DNA of 64,000 bases from Lachnospiraceae bacterium. GTDB taxonomy: Bacteria; Bacillota; Clostridia; Lachnospirales; Lachnospiraceae. The notes under the pieces are model-generated. The model was given only the letters and a program-made list of their open reading frames with translations, did no database searches and had not been told where the DNA came from. The first letter of the stretch is position 1, and each line of letters starts with the position of its first letter. The stretch lies in contig JAFSPF010000014.1 in the NCBI GenBank assembly GCA_017443065.1, positions 1 through 64,000 on the forward strand, given 5' to 3'. Of the stretch, positions 17,558 through 25,598 are shown one piece after another. The translations under genes and the position numbers were made by a program.

Positions 17558-17569
17558 AAGGAAACAGCG

Positions 17570-18589
17570 ATGGAAGCATTTCCGGAACGGGAGCAAAACG
17601 AACTGGACCGTCTGCAGCTGGACGGGGATGAGGTGCTGCGTGCGGAGTACGCCCTGTACTCGCAGGTGGCGGACCTGTATTACAACCGCGGGCTGAAGAT
17701 CTCGGAGATCGCAAAGAAGCTCTCCTTCTCCTCCGCCAAGGTCTCGCGCCTGCTTGCGGCCGCCCGCGAAAAGGGCGTCGTGGAAATCCGCGTGCACCGG
17801 ATCATCAACCGCCTCCGCGAAATCGAAAAGCGGCTGACGGAAGCCTTCTCGCTGACGGAGGCGATCGTCATCAGTTCCTTTGAGGGCGAGGGCTATGAGG
17901 AGGAGCTGGAAACGGTGACGGACTTTGCCTCCGTCTATGTCTCGGATCTTTTAAAAGGGAAAAAGACCCTCGGCATCTCCAACGGCAACGCCGTCAACAA
18001 AATCACCGGAAAGCTCCACCGCATTCATCCCTGCGAGCTGGACACCGTGCAGATCATCGGCTCCGGCTCCAACACCTATCAGGACGTGGAATCCCGGGAG
18101 CTCGTCACGCGCATCTCCGGTATCTTCCCCGGCGGGCGCAGTTACTTTCTGAACACGCCCATCTTCATGGAGGACCGTTACGCCAAGGAACGCCTCCTCC
18201 GGGAGCCCTCCGTCTCCGCGGTCTTTGACCGGATGCGCGCCTGCGACATCCTGCTCACGGGGATCGGCGGCTTTCAGAAAATCCCGAAGGTGGCAAGGCG
18301 CGGTGCCTTCCGGGAATACCTGACGGAGGACATGATGGCGGAGCTTGCCGAAAAGGGTGCCGTCGGCAGTGTCTGCGCACAGTATTATGACATCCGCGGA
18401 ACCTATCTTTCCTGTGAGTGGAACGAGAAATGCATCGGCATGCCCTTCGAGGACATCCGGGAAAACGCCATGACGATCGGTGTCGCCTGCGGTGCCTACA
18501 AACAGGCCTCCGTGCTCGGCGCACTGCGCGCGGGACTCATCAATGTCCTGATCACGGACGAGGCACTCGCCTCGGGACTTCTTGCATGA
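17570..18589 (+). CDS. SorC/DeoR-family transcriptional regulator
   Basis: A 339-residue regulator with an N-terminal helix-turn-helix (about residues 36-65: LKISEIAKKLSFSSAKVSRLLAAAREKGVVEI) and a C-terminal sugar-phosphate-binding domain (LGISNGNAVNKI, VQIIGSGSN, LLTGIGGF, ITDEALASGLL). SorC regulators respond to a phosphorylated pathway intermediate. It follows the FGGY kinase by 12 nt, with GGAAACAG before the ATG. The two TGAAAA-type palindromes between the kinase and the ABC operon are the likely sites. Its 3' end abuts the rnpB gene on the other strand. Confidence 0.9.
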   Translation: MEAFPEREQNELDRLQLDGDEVLRAEYALYSQVADLYYNRGLKISEIAKKLSFSSAKVSRLLAAAREKGVVEIRVHRIINRLREIEKRLTEAFSLTEAIVISSFEGEGYEEELETVTDFASVYVSDLLKGKKTLGISNGNAVNKITGKLHRIHPCELDTVQIIGSGSNTYQDVESRELVTRISGIFPGGRSYFLNTPIFMEDRYAKERLLREPSVSAVFDRMRACDILLTGIGGFQKIPKVARRGAFREYLTEDMMAELAEKGAVGSVCAQYYDIRGTYLSCEWNEKCIGMPFEDIRENAMTIGVACGAYKQASVLGALRAGLINVLITDEALASGLLA

Positions 18590-18590
18590 T

Positions 18591-18940
18591 GTCAGCAGGC
18601 CTGTAAGCCGGGTTCTGTCTTGAATGATCATCCATCTGGGACCGCCGTTACCGACAGCCTCTAGCGACCTACCATTGCGCAGCCGCTTTCGCGGCGGGAC
18701 GGGCCGCCCCCGTGCACAAACTTGGTCTTGCTTCGGATGGGGTTTACCCTGCCGCACCCGTTACCGGATGCGCGGTGGTCTCTTACACCGCCCTTTCACC
18801 CTTACCCGCTTACGCGGGCGGTTTGCTTTCTGTGGCACTTTCCCCGGGTCACCCCGACCGGACGTTATCCGGCATCCTGCCCTGCGAAGCCCGGACTTTC
18901 CTCAGGCGCATCCGCGCCCGCGATCATCCGGCCTGCTGAC
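18591..18940 (-). ncRNA. rnpB: RNase P RNA (bacterial A-type)
   Basis: The catalytic RNA that matures tRNA 5' ends. On the minus strand the ends pair perfectly as helix P1: GTCAGCAGGCC at the 5' end and GGCCTGCTGAC at the 3' end. Conserved blocks follow in order: GAGGAAAGTCCGGGC, GGGTGAAAGGGCGGTGTAAG, a region with GGTAAACCCC, and ACAGAACCCGGCTTAC near the 3' end. About 350 nt, as expected. It has its own promoter inside the end of the upstream kinase gene. No T-rich terminator is seen at its 3' end, which touches the convergent regulator gene. Confidence 0.97.
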
Positions 18941-18950
18941 AACAGAGGAC

Positions 18951-18980
18951 ATTATACGTTAAACAATGACCCTCCGACAA
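18951..18980 (-). promoter_or_regulatory. rnpB promoter
   Basis: TATAAT (18951-18956) on the minus strand with a TTGTCG-like -35 (18975-18980) 18 nt away. The -10 overlaps the stop codon of the TGS-uridine kinase gene. Confidence 0.7.
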
Positions 18981-20607
18981 ATTCCCTGCAGATACTGTTC
19001 ATCGGCAGCATCGAGGAGTCCACGGGAATGAAATAATCCAGGAATTTCAGCAGGCGCTTCGCCTCATAGTATTCCGGATCCCCCCTGCGGATGCTGTAAA
19101 GGAGCGGCTCCGCATACTGCTTCAACACCGCCAGCTCATAGATCGCGGCGGAATTGAACATCTCATCCGCGGATTCCTGGAAGGGGAAGATGTATTCCTC
19201 TTCGCCCGCGCGCACGCTCTTCCACATGCCGATCGTGCGATGCGCCGTGGCGCCTCTCGTACGGGCGTCGCGCACCATGCGGCGCAGGAGCCTGCCGTCC
19301 GTCGTGGGAATGCGGTTGTGGTCATCGATGTTCAGCGTCGTCAGTGCGCTGATGTACACCTTGTACTTGGAGGAATGCGGCAGCGCGTAGCTCATCTTTT
19401 CATTCAGGCCGTGGATGCCCTCGATCACGAGGATGTCTCCCTCCGCAAGCTGCAGGGAATCCCCCTTCATCTCCCGCTGTCCCGTCAGGAAGTTGAAGGT
19501 CGGCATCTTCACCTCTTCGCCGTCGAGAAGCTTCACCATATCCCGGTTGAACTGCTCCACGTCCATCGCCTCCAGGCATTCGAAGTTATAGGAGCCGTCC
19601 GGATTCAGCGGCGTGTCCTCCCGGTTCTTGAAATAATTGTCCAGACTGATCAGATGCGGCTTTAAGCCGAAGGTGCGCAGCTGTACGCTTAAGCGGTGCG
19701 CAAAGGTGGTCTTGCCGGAGGAGGAGGGCCCGGAGATCATGACGAATTTCACGCTGTCCCTGTGCGCGATGTTCCAGGCGATCGAAGCGATGCGGCGCTC
19801 GAACAGCGCCTCCTGCACGAGGATCAGATCGCCGATGTCGCCGGCGCAGATGCGGTTGTTCAAATCCGCCACCTTCTGCACGCCCATCGTGTCGCCCCAC
19901 TGCGTCGCCAGCTCCATCTGCGCAAAGACCTGCTCCCTGGGGTCCGACTTGTGCAGCTTCGCGCTGTCCTCCTGCGGGGGCAGCACCATGAGGATGCCGC
20001 TGTGATAGGGCTCCAGCTTGAAGGCCGTCACATAGGAGGTGTTCGGCAGCATGAAGCCGTAATAGTAATCAAAGAAGCCGTCCAGCTGGTAAATATTGAC
20101 CCAGGAACTCGAGCGGTAACGGAAGAGCTCCACCTTGTCATGCATGTTCTGCGCGCGGAAGATGTCCAGCGCGTCCTCCAGGGAGGTCTCCTTTTTGGTG
20201 ATCGGCAGCTTCGCGTCGCGGAGCTCCTCCATGCGCTTCTGCACCTTTTTGATGAAGGCCGCCGTCAGCCGCACCGGCAGGTCATTGACCGTGCAATAAC
20301 TGCCGTGGCCGATGGAAAACTCCACCTTCACGCCGACGCTGTCGGAGCCGGAAACATCATGCAGGGCCTTGATCAGCATCATGATGGCCGTGCGTTCGTA
20401 GCTCTTGTGACCGATGGAGGAGCCGAGCGTCAGAAACTCCACGGTCCCGTCCCGGTCCGGTTTTTTGATCAGCTCCCGGATCTTGCCGTCAAAGGTGACG
20501 AGCGCGATCTTGTCATCGTATTCCTTCTGGTACTTCTTCGCGATCGTCTCATAGGTGGTCCCTTTCGGGAATTCTTTTTTCTCTCCGTGGATGGTCAGCT
20601 TTGGCAT
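18952..20607 (-). CDS. TGS-SAD-uridine kinase-like fusion (nucleoside kinase)
   Basis: A 551-residue protein with three parts. Residues 1-60 look like a TGS domain (ThrRS N-terminus type). Residues about 65-250 resemble the threonyl/alanyl-tRNA synthetase second additional domain (SIGHGSYC). From 285 it is a P-loop kinase of the uridine kinase/phosphoribulokinase family, with GPSSSGKTT at 293-301, LISLDNYF, ILVIEGIHGLNE and RLLRRMVRDARTRG. This fusion is common in Clostridia and is usually annotated as nucleoside kinase; whether uridine is the true substrate is unclear. GGAGG precedes the ATG. It is the last gene of the long operon that starts at the DUF815 gene. Confidence 0.9.
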   Translation of the reverse strand: MPKLTIHGEKKEFPKGTTYETIAKKYQKEYDDKIALVTFDGKIRELIKKPDRDGTVEFLTLGSSIGHKSYERTAIMMLIKALHDVSGSDSVGVKVEFSIGHGSYCTVNDLPVRLTAAFIKKVQKRMEELRDAKLPITKKETSLEDALDIFRAQNMHDKVELFRYRSSSWVNIYQLDGFFDYYYGFMLPNTSYVTAFKLEPYHSGILMVLPPQEDSAKLHKSDPREQVFAQMELATQWGDTMGVQKVADLNNRICAGDIGDLILVQEALFERRIASIAWNIAHRDSVKFVMISGPSSSGKTTFAHRLSVQLRTFGLKPHLISLDNYFKNREDTPLNPDGSYNFECLEAMDVEQFNRDMVKLLDGEEVKMPTFNFLTGQREMKGDSLQLAEGDILVIEGIHGLNEKMSYALPHSSKYKVYISALTTLNIDDHNRIPTTDGRLLRRMVRDARTRGATAHRTIGMWKSVRAGEEEYIFPFQESADEMFNSAAIYELAVLKQYAEPLLYSIRRGDPEYYEAKRLLKFLDYFIPVDSSMLPMNSICREFVGGSLFNV

Positions 20608-20664
20608 GTCCGCCTCCTGTTCTTTGCGCTTGCAATCAAGACCGTCTGCATGACTTTTGACACC

Positions 20665-21447
20665 TTATATCGTAACATACGGCTCCTTTACCCGCGCCGT
20701 ATGGACCGTCAGGGAGGGCAACTCCCTGTGCAGAAAATCCCGCATATAGGGGATGAACAGTTTCTCGATTCCGTAATGTCCCGCGTCAATGATGCAAAGC
20801 CCCTGCGCCACAGCGTCGATCCCGGTATGATAACTGATGTCCCCGGTGATCAGCACCTCCGCCTTCTGTGACAGGGCGTGGGAAATCATGCTCCCGCCGG
20901 AGCCCGGACAGAGGGCCACCAGCTCCACCGTTCTTTCCAGATCCCCGTACACCCGCACGTCCGGCACGTCAAAGGCGCTTTTGACCAGCGTCGCGCAGTC
21001 CTTCAGCTTCATCGGCACCGGCAGGCGTCCCGTCCGCCCGATCCCCTCCGTGGACAGCTCGTCCTCAAAGGTGACGTCCAGGACCTTGCGCTCCGTCAGC
21101 TGCAGATTGTCCGCGGCGGCATCCGCCATGCCCATGACATCGAAGTTCGTATGCATCGCGTAATAGCTGATGTCATACCGCAGAAGCTTCACGATCCGCG
21201 CGCCGATAAAATCCTCGTCCGTCGCGCGCTTGATCGCCTTGAAGATCATCGGGTGATGCGTAACGATCATATCCGCCTCCAGGCGGATGGCCTCGTCGAT
21301 CAGCTCCTCGCTTGCATCGAGCGATACATACACGCTCGACACCTCCTTTTCCCTGCGTCCCGCAAGCAGTCCCACATTGTCCCAGTCCTCCGCCAGGGAG
21401 GGCGGGGAAAGCTGCTCCAGCCGTTCGATGATCTCACTGCATCTCAT
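20665..21447 (-). CDS. NIF3/DUF34-family dinuclear metal protein (YqfO-like)
   Basis: A 260-residue member of the NIF3 family (GTP cyclohydrolase I type 2 in some databases). Metal-ligand regions are visible: the N-terminal THHPMIFK, AMHTNFDV, and near the C-terminus ITGDISYHTG and DAGHYGIE. The family forms hexamers with a two-metal site; the physiological reaction is not settled. The start at 21447 (MRCSEIIERLEQ) overlaps the trmK stop as ATGA, and pairing of trmK with nif3 is conserved in Bacillota. The in-frame start at 21492 would lie within trmK. Confidence 0.93.
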   Translation of the reverse strand: MRCSEIIERLEQLSPPSLAEDWDNVGLLAGRREKEVSSVYVSLDASEELIDEAIRLEADMIVTHHPMIFKAIKRATDEDFIGARIVKLLRYDISYYAMHTNFDVMGMADAAADNLQLTERKVLDVTFEDELSTEGIGRTGRLPVPMKLKDCATLVKSAFDVPDVRVYGDLERTVELVALCPGSGGSMISHALSQKAEVLITGDISYHTGIDAVAQGLCIIDAGHYGIEKLFIPYMRDFLHRELPSLTVHTARVKEPYVTI

Positions 21448-21968
21448 GTCTCTCCGCTCCTGTCCGAAATCCCTTCTCTGTGCACATGCCACAGCAGGTA
21501 TCGTTTCCCGCGGTCCTCTGTCATGCGCTCACTGCGCATTTCAAAGCCCTGCGCAAAAAGATATTCCCTCAGCACCTCCGCCTTCGTGTGCGGCGAAAGA
21601 AAGTAGTCCGTGATCCCCGTGCGCCGCGTTTCCTCCGGGTTCAGAATGTCACGGATCGTCTCTCCGCCCATCCCGGCAATCACCGCCATCCGCACCTCTC
21701 CCGGGCGCAGTCCCGAAAGACCGTCCGCACAGACGAAGCGCATCCGTCCGGAAAGTCCCGCAGTCTCCGCGTTTTCCCTTGCGCGGGAAAGCGGTCCCTC
21801 GTTGGCGTCCGAGGCCACGGCATAGGTGATCACCCCGTCCCGCAGAAGGCGGATCGGCAACAGCGCGTGGTCACAGCCGATGTCCGCGAGTGTCCGCTCT
21901 GTATCCTCCGGAAGCGTTTCGCTGAAATCACGCACCGCCTCCGCCAGCGCCTTCAGACGCTTCGGCAT
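21444..21968 (-). CDS. trmK: tRNA (adenine22-N1)-methyltransferase
   Basis: A 174-residue class I methyltransferase that methylates A22 in tRNA. The AdoMet site is DIGCDHALLPIRLL; ASDANEGPLSRARENA and VCADGLSGL follow, and the family motif AGMGGETI is intact. The ATG at 21968 starts one base after the upstream stop, with AGGA as RBS; longer starts at 21983 or 22025 would overlap that gene. Somewhat short for the family (about 230), ending soon after the core fold. Coupled to the NIF3 gene. Confidence 0.9.
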   Translation of the reverse strand: MPKRLKALAEAVRDFSETLPEDTERTLADIGCDHALLPIRLLRDGVITYAVASDANEGPLSRARENAETAGLSGRMRFVCADGLSGLRPGEVRMAVIAGMGGETIRDILNPEETRRTGITDYFLSPHTKAEVLREYLFAQGFEMRSERMTEDRGKRYLLWHVHREGISDRSGET

Positions 21969-21969
21969 C

Positions 21970-24822
21970 CTAATCCTGCCCATACAATCCGTCCAGGGGC
22001 AGGGTGAGAACCTCTCCCGTTTCAAAGCGCAGGACCAGCGCTTCCTTTCCCTCCGCGGTCCCGCGCTGTACCTCCGTGAGCAGGTCCGTTACGGGGACAT
22101 CATAAGTATACAGCAAAGTGCCGCCCTCTTCCAGCAGATACAAACGATATTCATAACCGGGCGCAAACAAATCCGGCCGGTAAAGCTGTCCCAGAATAAC
22201 GCGCACCTCCGCGCCCCTTCCGCCTTCCGCGCCCGTCTCCCCTTCGCCTTCCGCACCGGCGTCCGGTCGCGCGATCCTCTCATCGAACACGTAGCGGGAG
22301 CGGAACAGCTCCTCCGCAAAGCGGATGCTGTCATAAGCCTCCGGCGCATCGGGGGCACAGATCAGGAGCAGCATTGTTTCGGCGCGCTCTCCCGTCCGGT
22401 CCGTGATCTCATAACGGTAATCTCCCCTGTACGTTTCACCCAGTTGCAGTTCCCTGACCGCCTCCTCCGGCTGTTCCGGCAGATACAGGCTGCGCTTATA
22501 ATCCGCGTCCTCCTCCGTGCTGTATAACAGCAGAAGATATCCCGTACCGGCATCGTAACGGAAGGTCACGCCCCCGTAACCGCCCTGCACCCAGGTTTCA
22601 TACTCCTCATAAAGGGAGGGAATGGCGGTGAACGCAGCGGACGCATCATCGTACAAAAAGAGCCGTTCCTCTTCCCCGACCGTCACCGCCAGATCGTCAA
22701 TGCCGTCCGCATTGAAATCCGCAAAGCGGTACGGGGGAAGCTCCGTCAGTTCAAGCTCCGTCTCCGCAAGAATCCCTCCCTCCGCCTCCGGAACGATCCG
22801 CATACGGATTCTCCGGGGCACCGGCTTCGTGAATTCGATCCGGACGGTCTTCTCCTCTGTCAGACGCCGGATCAGGGTCCTCGACACATCCTTCGTGTTG
22901 TTCCACAGGCCGTTGCCGTCGGCCTCCATGCGAAGCATGCCCTCCACATCGGTCTGCGCATCGTCCTCCCGCAGCAGAAAACCGCCCCTGGTACTCCGGC
23001 AGCGCTGCGTCAGTTCGTACGCCCTCTCTCCCGCCGTCAGCAGGGCATGACCGCCCTCGCCGAAGGCCGTCTCCGTCGCGTAAAAGCGCCCCCTGCTGTC
23101 CGGATGCTCCGGATCTTCTTCCGCAGCCGCATCCTGCCGGAGAAAGCTGCCCGTCGTAAATCCCGTCACGTCCGCAAACTGCGCCATATAATAATCCCTC
23201 GCCGCCTCCGGCGAATCAAAGGTCCCTGCCTCTTCCTCCGCGTTTACAAGCCGCGCACTGACACTGCCGCCGTCCATGGTGCGGTAGTCAATGTCAAAGC
23301 CCCCCGCGCGTCTGCGCACCTTCAGGCATTCCGCGTCATCCAGTACCTCCCGCAGAAAGGGGTAGGCTCTGTGCAGGGTCAGAAGATGCATATGACCCGG
23401 GGAATCCACCCCGGCCTCCCAGCGCGGAACGCGCAAAAGGAAGGCGCCCTGCGTCTCCTCCTGCAGCACCAGATACAGATACTGCTCGTCCAGTCCGATG
23501 CTTTTCCAGTCCTCCGAAGAGGCAAGCGTTTCTTCAAATGCCTTCCGGATCAGTTCCCCGTCGGTCTCCTCCTCCCGCCTGCGCTTCAGGTTTTCCTCCA
23601 GCGCAAAGACTTCGGCGCTGTTCTTTTGCAGGGCCGCGGACAGAAGCTTCGTTGTGGTCAGGTCACCGATCTGGATCTGCCGCCCGTTCAGCTTGCTCAC
23701 CGTCAGGAGCTTCAGTCTGCCGCTTCCCTCTTCCCGGAAGAGCACGCTGACCAGGGTATCGTCGTCATGCAGAATCCGGTACCGCACATCACTTCCGTAG
23801 CCGTGGGACGCGCGATCGGCCAGATACCGGTCCAGAACCTCCTCCGGCTCCGCCGGAACACCTTCCTCCGTATCGGTAAAGAGGCCTGTCATCTCAAAGG
23901 CCTCCTGTTTCAGGATCGCGTTGATCGCGGGGGAAAAGGAGCTCGCATCCGCATCGATCTGCGGCCATGCGACGGAACAGAACACATCCCTCCGGGAAAG
24001 TCCCGTCCGGAAGGAATAGAGATGCCTGGCCACGCCTCTCTCAATGCCCGTGCGCATCGTTTCATATGCCGGCAGAAGCTGCGCAAAGCTTCTGCCCGTC
24101 AGCTCCAGGAGGGCCGCCATAAACGCATCCGCACCGATCGGGATTCCCTCGTCCGTTTCGCTTCCGGTCGGCACGCGGAAATACCAGACGCCGCGGCCGT
24201 CCACAAAGGACAGCCTTCTGCGCACCGCCGCATCGACCTCCGCCGTGTAGGTCTCCTCATCCGCCACGAGATACATGCTCAGGCCCTCGCCCGCAAAGCT
24301 GTCAAAGTGTCGGTCAAACAGCACCTCCGTGCAGTGAACCTCGGAGACCGTCCAGGTATTGTGATTCAGATACAGAATGCGCTCCCCGTTCACGAGATAG
24401 CATTCCTCCTCCTCCGCGGAGGGAAGCAGGATGTCCCGCGAAGCGTTCTGCGGCGTGCAAAGCACCATGCGCACGTTGTTGTTTTCATTCGCAAAGGCCG
24501 CCAGAAGACAGACCGGCTCATCGCCCCCGCTCCGGTAGCACCACAGCAGCTCCTCACGGCCGTCGCCATTGATGTCCTGCGGGATAAAATCGGAATATTC
24601 CCGCAGACTGCCATGCGTCCGGACCAAAAGCGTACGCGTTTCCTGCGCCTCCTCCTCCAGCATGGAAAAATCACCCGCCGCAATGCGTGCCCACCAGGTA
24701 CGCTGCACGGGATCCTCCTCCTCCGCCCCGACGGGCAGAGGGAGGCAGACGAAGAACAGCAGCACCGCCAGTGCCGCCGCAAGAAGGCTTCTGCATTTGT
24801 TCCGTGTATGCCCGCGCTTCAT
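21970..24822 (-). CDS. Large secreted protein with FG-GAP-like loops, unknown function
   Basis: A 950-residue protein. The start chosen is 24822 (MKRGHTRNKCRSLL), with GGAAG just before it; the ATG at 24858 would overlap the upstream gene. A signal peptide is clear (hydrophobic core LLAAALAVLLFFVCLPLPV, cleavage near VGA-EEE). No transmembrane segment follows. Two calcium-type loops, DINGDGREELLW near residue 80 and DFNADGIDDLAV near 685, mark FG-GAP/VCBS propeller blades. The rest is rich in Glu, Tyr and beta-strand patterns and is not recognised. It is embedded among housekeeping genes in a long operon, which is odd for an exported protein. Confidence 0.75.
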   Translation of the reverse strand: MKRGHTRNKCRSLLAAALAVLLFFVCLPLPVGAEEEDPVQRTWWARIAAGDFSMLEEEAQETRTLLVRTHGSLREYSDFIPQDINGDGREELLWCYRSGGDEPVCLLAAFANENNNVRMVLCTPQNASRDILLPSAEEEECYLVNGERILYLNHNTWTVSEVHCTEVLFDRHFDSFAGEGLSMYLVADEETYTAEVDAAVRRRLSFVDGRGVWYFRVPTGSETDEGIPIGADAFMAALLELTGRSFAQLLPAYETMRTGIERGVARHLYSFRTGLSRRDVFCSVAWPQIDADASSFSPAINAILKQEAFEMTGLFTDTEEGVPAEPEEVLDRYLADRASHGYGSDVRYRILHDDDTLVSVLFREEGSGRLKLLTVSKLNGRQIQIGDLTTTKLLSAALQKNSAEVFALEENLKRRREEETDGELIRKAFEETLASSEDWKSIGLDEQYLYLVLQEETQGAFLLRVPRWEAGVDSPGHMHLLTLHRAYPFLREVLDDAECLKVRRRAGGFDIDYRTMDGGSVSARLVNAEEEAGTFDSPEAARDYYMAQFADVTGFTTGSFLRQDAAAEEDPEHPDSRGRFYATETAFGEGGHALLTAGERAYELTQRCRSTRGGFLLREDDAQTDVEGMLRMEADGNGLWNNTKDVSRTLIRRLTEEKTVRIEFTKPVPRRIRMRIVPEAEGGILAETELELTELPPYRFADFNADGIDDLAVTVGEEERLFLYDDASAAFTAIPSLYEEYETWVQGGYGGVTFRYDAGTGYLLLLYSTEEDADYKRSLYLPEQPEEAVRELQLGETYRGDYRYEITDRTGERAETMLLLICAPDAPEAYDSIRFAEELFRSRYVFDERIARPDAGAEGEGETGAEGGRGAEVRVILGQLYRPDLFAPGYEYRLYLLEEGGTLLYTYDVPVTDLLTEVQRGTAEGKEALVLRFETGEVLTLPLDGLYGQD

Positions 24823-24835
24823 CTTTTCTTCCGTC

Positions 24836-25594
24836 TCAATCCCTTGCTTTTTCCGCATACAGAATCACGTTCTGGCTCTCAAAGGGCGGATAGTCCTCGC
24901 GGACCGGAATCATCTTCGCGTTGCCGAAGACACGGCTCATCCGCTCGATGGCAAGGACGCCGGGCATGGAGCCCTGTCCGCTGCGCGCCGTGATCGCGTT
25001 GACCAGGTATAAGCCGCCCGGTCTTAAGCGGTTGTGAATCGCGCGGATCCCGGCCTCTCCCGACAGATGGGAATCCGCAATGCGCCCGACAAAGGCATCG
25101 TTGATAATCAGATCATACCGCTCTTCCTGTGTCTGCAGATGACGCAGCCCGTCATCGATGAAGATGCGTAAGGACGCCTGCTCATCCGCTTCGAGCGTCG
25201 CGTTCAGTTCCTCCAGAAAGAAGAATCGTTTCGCGATCTCCACCATCTCCGGATTGTTTTCCACCACATCCATCCGCCGGCCCGGAAAATAGGTGATGTA
25301 AAACTTCGGAAGGGAAAATCCCGCGCCGCCGATCAGCAGCGCATCCCTGACAAAATCATTCTCGCGAAGAATGTTGCCGATCGTCCGGATATACTCGAAC
25401 ACCGGCAGATTGCGCAGGCCGGGCGCAAGAAAGGTCGCGGACTCCCTCGTTCCGTTGACGAGAAGAAGGCGCACCTCGGCGCCGTTCTCGATCGTGTCCG
25501 TGACCTCGACCCTGCCGAAACGGGACAGGGAAAAATAGCGGTTCTTCCGCTCGATCACGAGCTTCTTTTCCGAAAGGGAGGGATGGATCCGCAT
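24836..25594 (-). CDS. Spermidine synthase-like class I methyltransferase
   Basis: A 252-residue SpeE-fold protein: LLVNGTRESATFL, LLIGGAGFSLPKFYITYFPGRR (AdoMet loop), DVVENNPEMVEIAKRFF, IFIDDGLRHL, YDLIINDAF and GGLYLVNAI. It lacks an obvious polyamine-site signature, so aminopropyl transfer is not certain; such proteins are often listed as fused-MFS or SpeE-like with unknown substrate. It starts 4 nt after the PurF-like gene with only a weak RBS, which suggests coupling. Confidence 0.8.
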   Translation of the reverse strand: MRIHPSLSEKKLVIERKNRYFSLSRFGRVEVTDTIENGAEVRLLLVNGTRESATFLAPGLRNLPVFEYIRTIGNILRENDFVRDALLIGGAGFSLPKFYITYFPGRRMDVVENNPEMVEIAKRFFFLEELNATLEADEQASLRIFIDDGLRHLQTQEERYDLIINDAFVGRIADSHLSGEAGIRAIHNRLRPGGLYLVNAITARSGQGSMPGVLAIERMSRVFGNAKMIPVREDYPPFESQNVILYAEKARD

Positions 25595-25598
25595 TGCT

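Noticed and set aside
23047..24993. 648-codon plus-strand frame opposite the secreted 950-residue protein
   Set aside because: No RBS, no domain, very high Arg/His content typical of antisense frames; the minus-strand frame has a signal peptide and FG-GAP loops.
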